64,000 bases of DNA, taken from NCBI RefSeq assembly GCF_009711345.1, contig NZ_SMMA01000066.1:244564-308563 (forward strand). The letters are read 5' to 3'. Each line of letters begins with the position of its first letter. Positions within the stretch are counted from its first letter, which is position 1. The notes under the pieces are model-generated. The model saw only the letters and a program-made list of their open reading frames with translations. It ran no database searches and was not told the origin of the DNA. The stretch is from Pseudovibrio flavus (GTDB lineage: Bacteria; Pseudomonadota; Alphaproteobacteria; Rhizobiales; Stappiaceae). Of this stretch, positions 58,245 through 64,000 are shown one piece after another. Made by a program: the position numbers and the translations under genes.

Positions 58245-58886
58245 CTATTTGGTGCAGTTCTCGAAGAGCTGCATAAATTGTGAAACGGCATCGCCTGCCG
58301 CTGATTTAAAATCCGCTTCCTCCTGCTTGAGGGTAGCTCCCAGTAGCAGGCGGACGTGAATGTCTTTGAGCACCAGACCGTAGAGAATCTGGTAGGCCGC
58401 GTGGGCATCCGGCACTTTAACGAAACCCAGTTTTGCCCCTTGAGCCATGAGCTGGGTCATTTGCTCGCCAATGCGGCCACGTCCCTGCTCAAGCAATTGT
58501 CTTCCCAAGGCGTCGTCGCCTTTACTGGCCTGTCCGATCGCAAGTCGGTTCAGTGCCAGAGAAACCTCGCCGGAAATCACTTCCAGAAGATCCTGAGCAA
58601 AGTGGTTGAGCTCCTGAACAAACTGTTCTTTGGAAACCACTTCGTCGGAGTGGGCCGGTGTGCGCACCTTGCTTGCCTGACGGGTTACTATTGCCGCCAG
58701 AAGGCCGTCACGGTCACCAAACCACTTGTAGAGGCTTTCTTTGGAACAACCGGCTGCGCGCGCTATAGCAGAAGTGGTTAGAGCTTTCTCGCCACCTTCA
58801 ACCAACAGCTGGAGCGCAGTATCCAGAACGGCCTTTTGCCGATCTGTAAGTGTCTGCTCTTCCAGTTTGTTTGCCGCTGCATTCAC
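58245..58886 (-). CDS. TetR family transcriptional regulator
   Basis: A 213-residue repressor-type protein. The DNA-binding domain covers about residues 15-60 with the helix-turn-helix TTSAIARAAGCSKESLYKWFGDRDGLLAAIV. The C-terminal ligand and dimer domain carries TetR_C features (LYGLVLKDIHVRLLLG). I prefer GTG 58886; the frame remains open upstream, but that would place an atypical 55-residue tail before the HTH region. A 14-base palindrome upstream is a likely autoregulatory operator. Effector and targets unknown; ilvC directly downstream could be read through. Confidence 0.83.
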   Translation of the reverse strand: MNAAANKLEEQTLTDRQKAVLDTALQLLVEGGEKALTTSAIARAAGCSKESLYKWFGDRDGLLAAIVTRQASKVRTPAHSDEVVSKEQFVQELNHFAQDLLEVISGEVSLALNRLAIGQASKGDDALGRQLLEQGRGRIGEQMTQLMAQGAKLGFVKVPDAHAAYQILYGLVLKDIHVRLLLGATLKQEEADFKSAAGDAVSQFMQLFENCTK

Positions 58887-59337
58887 CGTTGTTAAGCCTT
58901 TATCTTCTTTTATGTTTTCGACTTTCGGGAAGTCTCTCGAAATTCGTTTTTTGCTCAGTACCGTACGGTACGGTTCTCTTATGGCGTGGAATCTGTCCCC
59001 CGTCAATATACAAATTACGGCTTGGGCGATTATTCTTTTCGAAAATTTCAATCAACCGGTGCTGCAAGCTCAACAGTTTGGAAAACCGCGGTTTGGACGC
59101 GCCCGTCCATTAGCCCGCGTTACGGCGTTTTTTGATGCTTTGTAGCGCTTGGTTCCGCATGACAGGGCGGGTGTGGGCGGCTATTCAGTAAAGCTCCAGC
59201 CTTTGAATAAAACCGGAGGGATTGTGTTTTAAGCCGTTTTACCCTTGTGGCAGGCTTTTGTTGTTCTGCACCCATTGCTTGAGTAGGGCTTTTGCGTGTT
59301 GCGGTGTCGCCGCCTTGCTAATGGGAAGGAAAAGTCG
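58887..59337. other. Divergent intergenic region, TetR gene / secreted protein gene
   Basis: A 451-base region without a convincing gene other than a possible N-terminal extension of the TetR frame. It contains the palindromic operator and probably the promoters of both neighbours. Confidence 0.5.
58958..58971. promoter_or_regulatory. Palindromic operator candidate for the TetR regulator
   Basis: GTACCGTACGGTAC is a perfect 14-base palindrome, 72 bases upstream of the TetR start. Overlapping CGTACGG half-sites continue to its right. TetR proteins commonly bind such sites near their own promoter; the assignment is inference from position and symmetry. Confidence 0.6.
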
Positions 59338-59793
59338 ATGAGAAAACTGAGTGCTCTGGGATTGGCAGCAGCAATGACCCTTGCAAGCGTGGGCTCTGCG
59401 CTCGCTGTTCCTGTTTCGGGTTCTTTGAATGTGAAACTTGATCACGTCAAAGCGGTGAAGCTTAACGGTTCGCCCGATCCTGCAAAAGATGCAGCTTGCG
59501 CTGACAAGTATCGCGACTTCATCGGCATTGATGTGAGTGCGAAATATAACATCGACAAAACGACAGGGATTATGGACGCCAAGGCTGATGTGCTTGGCAT
59601 CGTCACTGATCTGCACCCACTGGGTATTGAAGGCCAGTATGACTTCATGTCAGACGGTGTACCTCAGGCGCTTGCCGACAAAGGTATCAGCCGCGAAATA
59701 CTCGATATGAGTGAGGACCTTAGCCAGAAGGCATTCATCTTGCTGGCAAGTTTCGACAAAGACAGCAACTGTATTATCACAGGCCATAACTAA
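59338..59793 (+). CDS. Secreted hypothetical protein
   Basis: A 151-residue exported protein not assigned to a family. It has a clear signal peptide (LSALGLAAAMTLASVGSALA), a mature region starting VPVSGSLNVKLDHVKAVKL, and two internal cysteines (DAACADKY and DSNCIITG) that may form a disulfide. ATG 59338 is preceded by GGAAGGAAAAG. It is followed by a strong terminator. The signal peptide directs it to the periplasm or outside. Confidence 0.72.
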   Translation: MRKLSALGLAAAMTLASVGSALAVPVSGSLNVKLDHVKAVKLNGSPDPAKDAACADKYRDFIGIDVSAKYNIDKTTGIMDAKADVLGIVTDLHPLGIEGQYDFMSDGVPQALADKGISREILDMSEDLSQKAFILLASFDKDSNCIITGHN

Positions 59794-59812
59794 GGCCATT
59801 GGGTTGCTAAAC

Positions 59813-59857
59813 AAAAAAGCGCACACAGCTTTCGGCAGTGTGCGCTTTGCGTTTTTA
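59813..59857. terminator. Bidirectional terminator secreted protein / pdxJ
   Basis: Six A, GCGCACAC (59819-59826), 11-base loop, GTGTGCGC (59838-59845), then CTTTGCGTTTTT. Convergent genes on both sides. Confidence 0.85.
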
Positions 59858-59878
59858 CTCACGCCTACAAGGCTGTCC

Positions 59879-60631
59879 TTAAGCGTCTTCACCCAAAGAG
59901 CGACGGAAGCGGCGAACACTTTCTGCAAATCCATAAATCAACGCATCGGCTGTGAAGCCGTGACCGATGGAGACTTCGCTGATGTACGGTGCGCGGGCGA
60001 TAAGGGGTGGCAGGTTATCTACAGTGAGATCGTGGCCTGCATTGACTGCGAGACCAGCCGCTTGCGCAGCCTCTGCTGTTTCAACAACAAGGTCAAGCTC
60101 ACGCTGTGCAGCAGCAATATCGCCGTAGGTCGCGCCGTATGGTCCTGTGTAGATTTCGATCCGCTCGGCCCCAGCTTTTGCGGCAAGCTCAGGCTGTGAC
60201 GGGTTCGGGTCTACGAAAAGCGAGGTACGGATGCCCCAGCTTTTTGCAGTCGCGACAGCGTCGGCAATTAGCGAGCCATCCTTGGCAAAATCCCAACCGT
60301 GATCAGATGTGGTTTGCTCTGGATCGTCAGGAACGTAGAGCACCTGTGTCGGCTTGGAAGCTTCGACAAGGCGTAGGAAGTCCTCTGTCGGATACCCTTC
60401 AAGGCACAGTTCTTTACCCGGAAAACGCTCTGCGATCAGGTTTGCAAGATCAAACACGTCGGTACGGCGAATGTGGCGCTCGTCTGGGCGCGGGTGAACG
60501 GTGATACCCTTCGCGCCACTTTGCATAGCAATGGCAGCAAGGTCGGTAACGCTTGGCCATGGGAGATCGCGACGATTGCGCAGCATAGCCACAGCATTCA
60601 CGTTTACAGACAGGCGGCTTTGTGTTGGCAT
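59879..60631 (-). CDS. pdxJ: Pyridoxine 5'-phosphate synthase PdxJ
   Basis: Condenses deoxyxylulose 5-phosphate with aminoacetone 3-phosphate to make vitamin B6. The 250-residue TIM-barrel protein begins LSVNVNAVAMLRNRRDLPWPS, where Asn replaces the His of many relatives (N-V-N/D-H-V-A-T-L-R-N-A-R), and has GITVHPRPDERHI, RTSLFVDPNP and the phosphate-binding end SIGHGFTADALIYG. The changed first loop (VAML for ATLR) is seen in some alphaproteobacteria. It lies alone between two terminators. Confidence 0.93.
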   Translation of the reverse strand: MPTQSRLSVNVNAVAMLRNRRDLPWPSVTDLAAIAMQSGAKGITVHPRPDERHIRRTDVFDLANLIAERFPGKELCLEGYPTEDFLRLVEASKPTQVLYVPDDPEQTTSDHGWDFAKDGSLIADAVATAKSWGIRTSLFVDPNPSQPELAAKAGAERIEIYTGPYGATYGDIAAAQRELDLVVETAEAAQAAGLAVNAGHDLTVDNLPPLIARAPYISEVSIGHGFTADALIYGFAESVRRFRRSLGEDA

Positions 60632-60758
60632 CAGAACCTTCCTCCGACTTCAACTAGAGCGTTCCGGTTTAACCTATCAGGCCTAAACACTCTATTTCTT
60701 CGTAAATAGGCATATCCGTATCCGCAAAGTTCGGCAATTTTTCAGGCATATGCTTTGG

Positions 60759-60796
60759 CAAAAAGAAAACGGTCTCCCCAATGAAGGGGAAACCGT
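60759..60796 (-). terminator. Intrinsic terminator of ilvBN
   Basis: On the minus strand ACGGTTTCCCC, 6-base loop, GGGGAGACCGT, followed by TTTCTTTTT. It lies about 60 bases after the ilvN stop. Confidence 0.85.
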
Positions 60797-60858
60797 CCTA
60801 TTAAAATTTCAGATATGAAAACCAACTGTGCCGGTATTTTCAAGTCCGAAATTGTGTC

Positions 60859-61431
60859 TCAAAGACCTTCTGCCCCGCGGTTTAGCGCTGCAACGCCGGT
60901 GCGGGAAACTTCAACGAGGCCAAGCGGGCGCATAATCTCGATGAACTGCTCGATCTTGGATGTGCGACCGGTGATTTCGAAAACGAAGTGATCAACAGTT
61001 GCATCGATCACCACCGCTTTGAAAGCCTCGGACAAGCGAAGCGCTTCAAGGCGCTTGTCACCTTGTCCTGCCACTTTGATAAGTGCCAGTTCGCGTTCCA
61101 GCGGCTTGTCCTGATTGAGCTTATGGGCTGCAACGGTCAAGTCACGCACACGGTGTACGGGCACTAAGCGGTCGAGCTGATGACGGATCTGCTCTATGAT
61201 CTGCGGCGTACCGGTGGTCACGATGGTAATGCGGGATATGTGTTTCTCGTGCTCGGTTTCCGACACGCTAAGGCTATCAATGTTATAGCCGCGAGCAGAA
61301 AACAGGCCGATTACACGGGCAAGCACACCTGGTTCGTTATCAACGATAACAGAAAGGGTATGGGTCTCTTTGGTTTCGCTAACTTCTGCGAGGAAGTATG
61401 CACTTAGAGCATCAACATTCTGAGCGTTCAT
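60859..61431 (-). CDS. ilvN: Acetolactate synthase small (regulatory) subunit
   Basis: Regulatory subunit that confers valine feedback inhibition on IlvB. The 190-residue protein has an N-terminal ACT domain with the valine-site pattern HTLSVIVDNEPGVLARVIGLFSARGYNIDSL and a C-terminal ALS_ss_C domain ending LVEVSRTGVAALNRG. It begins 15 bases after the ilvB stop and is co-transcribed with it. Also named ilvH in many genomes. Confidence 0.96.
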   Translation of the reverse strand: MNAQNVDALSAYFLAEVSETKETHTLSVIVDNEPGVLARVIGLFSARGYNIDSLSVSETEHEKHISRITIVTTGTPQIIEQIRHQLDRLVPVHRVRDLTVAAHKLNQDKPLERELALIKVAGQGDKRLEALRLSEAFKAVVIDATVDHFVFEITGRTSKIEQFIEIMRPLGLVEVSRTGVAALNRGAEGL

Positions 61432-61446
61432 TTTTATCTCCCCCTG

Positions 61447-63216
61447 TTAGACCAAGGCCTTGCCTTCGTTGCCGATGGCGTTTGCAACAACTTCGTCGGT
61501 GGCTTCATCCGGCAACAGCATTTGATTGTGGGCCTTACCAGATGGGATCATCGGGAAGCAATTGGCCATTTGCGCCACGCAGCAGTCAAACAAGACAGGG
61601 CCTTTGGCGTTGATCATTTCTTCAATAGCGTCATCCAGTTCATCCGGTTTGGTAACGCGGATACCGGTGCCACCGTATGCCTCTGCCAGCTTAACAAAGT
61701 CAGGCAGGCTATCGGTGTAGGAATGGGACAAGCGGTTACCATGCAGCAGCTGCTGCCACTGGCGTACCATACCCATGTAGCTATTGTTCAAGATAAAGGT
61801 TTTTGGAGACAGGCCATGCTGAACTGCGGTGGACATTTCCTGAATGTTCATCAGGATGGATGCATCACCTGCAATGTTGATGCACAGCGCATCAGGGTGA
61901 GCAACCTGCGCACCAATCGCTGCTGGCAAGCCGTAACCCATGGTGCCGAAACCGCCTGAGGTCAGCCAGCGGTTTGGCTCTTCAAAGCCAAGGAACTGGG
62001 CTGCCCACATCTGGTGCTGACCAACTTCGGTAGAGATATAGTAGTCTTTACCTTTGATGGCTGCTGCCAGACGCTGAAGCGCGTATTGCGGCATGATAAC
62101 GTCATCGTTCGGCTTATATGCCAAGCAGTTACGGGCACGCCATTTATTGACCTGCTCATGCCACGCTTTCAGCTCTGGGTTCTGCTTCATATTAGAAGCG
62201 CGCCAGATGCGAACGATATCTTCCAGAACGTAACCAACATCACCGACAATCGGAATGTCTACGCGTACGATCTTGTTGATGGAGGATGGGTCGATATCAA
62301 TGTGCACTTTTTTGGAGTTTGGCGAAAACGCATCCAAGCGGCCGGTGATACGGTCGTCAAAACGAGCGCCGATACAGATCATGACATCACAGTCATGCAT
62401 CGCCATGTTTGCTTCATAGGTGCCGTGCATGCCCAGCATACCCAGCCACAGTGGACCGGAGGCAGGGTAGGCACCCAAGCCCATCAGAGTAGATGTAACT
62501 GGAACGCCGGTCATCTCGGCCAGTTCGCGCAGCAGTTGGCTTGCTGCCGGACCTGCGTTGATAACGCCGCCGCCAGTATAGAAGACTGGACGCTTTGCAG
62601 AGGCAATCAACTCTACAGTCGCGCGGATCGCGTTCATGTCGCCCTTCAGCTGCGGGCGGTAGCTCTTGTGCTGGGTCGCATTAGGAGCCGGACCTTCGTA
62701 GATGCCGGTCGCGAACTGAACGTCTTTAGGAATATCGACAACAACAGGGCCCGGACGACCGGAAGTGGCAACGTAAAATGCTTCATGCAGAATACGTGGC
62801 AGATCCTCGATCTTCTTTACCAGCCAGTTGTGTTTGGTGCAGGTGCGGGTGATGCCAACGGTATCACACTCCTGAAACGCGTCGGAGCCGATGAGGTTGG
62901 TTGGAACCTGACCTGTGATACAGACAAGTGGGATAGAGTCCAGCATTGCATCGGTGAGAGCTGTAACCATGTTGGTTGCGCCCGGACCGGAAGTTACCAA
63001 GCACACACCCGGCTTGCCGGTGCTGCGTGCGTAACCTTCCGCGGCATGACCTGCGCCCTGTTCGTGGCGCACAAGGATATGCTCGATCACATCTTGCTGG
63101 ATCAGTTCGTCATAGATTGGAAGGACAGCACCACCTGGATAACCAAATACGTGCTTCACACCTTGGTCTTGGAAGGCGCGGAGAACCATTTCCGCACCTG
63201 TCATCTCCCGTTCCAT
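61447..63216 (-). CDS. ilvB: Acetolactate synthase large (catalytic) subunit
   Basis: Thiamine-diphosphate enzyme making acetolactate and acetohydroxybutyrate. The 589-residue protein has the N-terminal PYR domain (FGYPGGAVLPIYDEL; catalytic Glu in RHEQGAGHAAEGYAR), the central FAD-binding domain and the C-terminal PP domain with the magnesium/ThDP motif GDASILMNIQEMSTA ending in ILNN. ATG 63216 with AGGGA upstream is preferred to an earlier in-frame start at 63252. Expression is probably controlled by the upstream Ile/Leu/Val leader and terminator. Confidence 0.97.
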   Translation of the reverse strand: MEREMTGAEMVLRAFQDQGVKHVFGYPGGAVLPIYDELIQQDVIEHILVRHEQGAGHAAEGYARSTGKPGVCLVTSGPGATNMVTALTDAMLDSIPLVCITGQVPTNLIGSDAFQECDTVGITRTCTKHNWLVKKIEDLPRILHEAFYVATSGRPGPVVVDIPKDVQFATGIYEGPAPNATQHKSYRPQLKGDMNAIRATVELIASAKRPVFYTGGGVINAGPAASQLLRELAEMTGVPVTSTLMGLGAYPASGPLWLGMLGMHGTYEANMAMHDCDVMICIGARFDDRITGRLDAFSPNSKKVHIDIDPSSINKIVRVDIPIVGDVGYVLEDIVRIWRASNMKQNPELKAWHEQVNKWRARNCLAYKPNDDVIMPQYALQRLAAAIKGKDYYISTEVGQHQMWAAQFLGFEEPNRWLTSGGFGTMGYGLPAAIGAQVAHPDALCINIAGDASILMNIQEMSTAVQHGLSPKTFILNNSYMGMVRQWQQLLHGNRLSHSYTDSLPDFVKLAEAYGGTGIRVTKPDELDDAIEEMINAKGPVLFDCCVAQMANCFPMIPSGKAHNQMLLPDEATDEVVANAIGNEGKALV

Positions 63217-63278
63217 CTTATATCCCTGTTCTTTGCCTGCCCAATCGGGCACCTAAAAGACAATGTGTTTAAGCCAAC

Positions 63279-63303
63279 AAAAAAGGAGCCCTCTAGGCTC
63301 CTT
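63279..63303 (-). terminator. ilvBN attenuator terminator
   Basis: On the minus strand AAGGAGCC, 5-base loop, GGGCTCC followed by six T, located between the leader peptide stop (63329) and ilvB. This is a textbook intrinsic terminator inside the leader, as needed for transcription attenuation. Confidence 0.88.
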
Positions 63304-63328
63304 GCGCGTCTAACCGTTCCGAGTGACC

Positions 63329-63388
63329 CTAACTCACTCCGGCGACGCGCTTTCCCACCACGATAAGAAGAATAGAAATGTTCATCAT
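63329..63388 (-). CDS. ilvL: ilvBN leader peptide (attenuation)
   Basis: A 19-codon frame from ATG 63388 (a second ATG follows at once) to TAG 63329. Its product, MMNISILLIVVGKRVAGVS, has Ile, Leu and Val at nine positions with the block I-S-I-L-L-I-V-V, the three end products of the pathway. An intrinsic terminator follows 25 bases later. A stalled ribosome at this block would be expected to favour anti-termination. The ribosome site is weak. Confidence 0.85.
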   Translation of the reverse strand: MMNISILLIVVGKRVAGVS

Positions 63389-63477
63389 GTCTTTAAAAGG
63401 AAGCCAGTGGCTTCGCTCTCCTTATTGAAGTGGAGCACGCCTTAATGGTGTACTCGGAAATTTCGTTTGTGCGCGCT

Positions 63478-63506
63478 AGCTAAGCTGTATTTGAGATTTA
63501 GGTCAA
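63478..63506 (-). promoter_or_regulatory. Candidate ilvBN promoter
   Basis: On the minus strand TTGACC (63506-63501), 17-base spacer, TTAGCT (63483-63478), about 90 bases upstream of the leader peptide. The -35 box is good and the -10 box fair. Confidence 0.45.
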
Positions 63507-63835
63507 GCCCTTTTGTTAGATATTGCGCAAATGAATTCTCAAGGTTCAGATTATTTCAATCTATTGCTGATGTGAGCGCAATTAACTGGGTATGCCCCAT
63601 GTAAATAGTGACAGGACTTGGGGAATAGGGGAGTTGGTTAAGTAAGTGGGCATCCGGCATTGTGCCTATGGATACCAATCAGAGGTTGATGAAGTGGTGC
63701 AAGTCACTGCAAACTTTGAATGAATAAGGGCTGGGGACAAAGTTGGTTTTCCCCAGAGCAAATTAATTATCCGCAAAAACCATACTTGCCAACACGGCCG
63801 CCCGTGGCTATACAGCCGCCATCGCTTCGTTGCGA
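63507..63835. other. Intergenic region between ilvBN promoter and tRNA-Lys
   Basis: No gene seen. A CTGGGGA/TCCCCAG hairpin lies at about 63732-63756 without a U-run. The region should include the tRNA promoter. Confidence 0.5.
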
Positions 63836-63911
63836 GGGTGTATAGCTCAGTTGGTAGAGCATCTGACTCTTAATCAGACGGTCCCGGGTTCGAATCCCTG
63901 TGCACCCACCA
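63836..63911 (+). tRNA. tRNA-Lys (anticodon CTT)
   Basis: A 76-base cloverleaf including encoded CCA. Acceptor GGGTGTA pairs with TGCACCC, D arm GCTCAGTTGGTAGAGC, anticodon arm TCTGA-CTCTTAA-TCAGA with anticodon CTT, T arm CCGGGTTCGAATCCCTG with the usual GTTCGAATC. Confidence 0.95.
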
Positions 63912-63971
63912 TTTCCCTCCATAGGGAACCGTAACGAGCACAAGAAAAGGCATTGCCTTTTAATGTGGTGC

Positions 63972-64000
63972 GAGTGCATAGCTCAGCTGGTAGAGCAACT
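63972..64000 (+). tRNA. tRNA gene, 5' part only (cut by window end)
   Basis: GAGTGCA-TA-GCTCAGCTGGTAGAGC is an acceptor strand and D arm of a tRNA starting about 60 bases after tRNA-Lys. The anticodon lies outside the window, so the amino acid cannot be given. Confidence 0.8.

Noticed and set aside
62014..63366. Long open frame on the plus strand opposite ilvB (450 codons)
   Set aside because: The minus strand encodes a complete acetolactate synthase with all motifs, plus a leader; the antisense frame is an effect of codon bias.

Overview
This window is chromosomal DNA from an alphaproteobacterium, most likely of the Hyphomicrobiales. The signs are a ddl-ftsQ-ftsA-ftsZ-lpxC division cluster whose FtsZ has a very long Pro/Ala/Glu-rich linker, a two-piece circularly permuted tmRNA gene, the alphaproteobacterial sspB-DUF4169-RHH and hflK-hflC-DUF2065-degP gene orders, and DUF1127 genes next to anti-Shine-Dalgarno small RNAs. 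GC content is mid-50s percent by eye. A marine, host-associated genus such as Pseudovibrio would fit, but that is inference.

Layout: 1-6.5 kb is cell division and envelope (ddl end, ftsQ, ftsA, ftsZ, lpxC, bamD). 6.5-17 kb is mainly DNA repair and translation (recN, a GT87 transferase, ligA, a NIT-HAMP sensor without an output domain, uvrD, prmA). 17-18 kb holds two DUF1127 genes, and between them a minus-strand run of five CCTCCC anti-Shine-Dalgarno motifs ending in a strong terminator. 18-30 kb holds an M24B peptidase, a phytanoyl-CoA-dioxygenase-like (PhyH) gene with a duplicated 3' end, azlCD, a ClC channel, a FAD-linked D-lactate dehydrogenase and a large AsmA protein. 30-37 kb holds RHH-DUF4169-sspB, the tmRNA, thyA-kdsB-phosphatase-folA and two further PhyH paralogues, one without its metal ligands. 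37-46 kb holds glutathione-dependent formaldehyde oxidation (frmA, fghA), the HflKC/DegP membrane quality-control operon, serB and miaA. 46-64 kb holds branched-chain amino-acid synthesis (leuA, ilvC, ilvB, ilvN) with two leader-peptide attenuators, mixed with accessory genes and closed by tRNA genes.

The outstanding gene is at 48881-50065 (minus). A Sec signal peptide is followed at the predicted cleavage site by a ubiquitin domain identical to human ubiquitin at 58 of its first 73 residues, and then by a C-terminal region that looks like an autotransporter-type outer-membrane beta-barrel. The C-terminal Gly-Gly needed for conjugation is absent and the Leu8/Ile44/Val70 binding patch has become Glu/Lys/Phe. 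This looks like a captured eukaryotic fold turned into a secreted or surface-displayed domain. A secreted protein with eleven Sel1 repeats is encoded 1.4 kb away.

Regulation readable from the sequence includes a Leu-rich leader peptide before leuA, an Ile/Leu/Val-rich leader peptide plus intrinsic terminator before ilvBN, a palindromic operator upstream of a TetR gene, and the DUF1127-linked anti-SD RNA array, which resembles the CcsR/cuckoo RNAs of other alphaproteobacteria.
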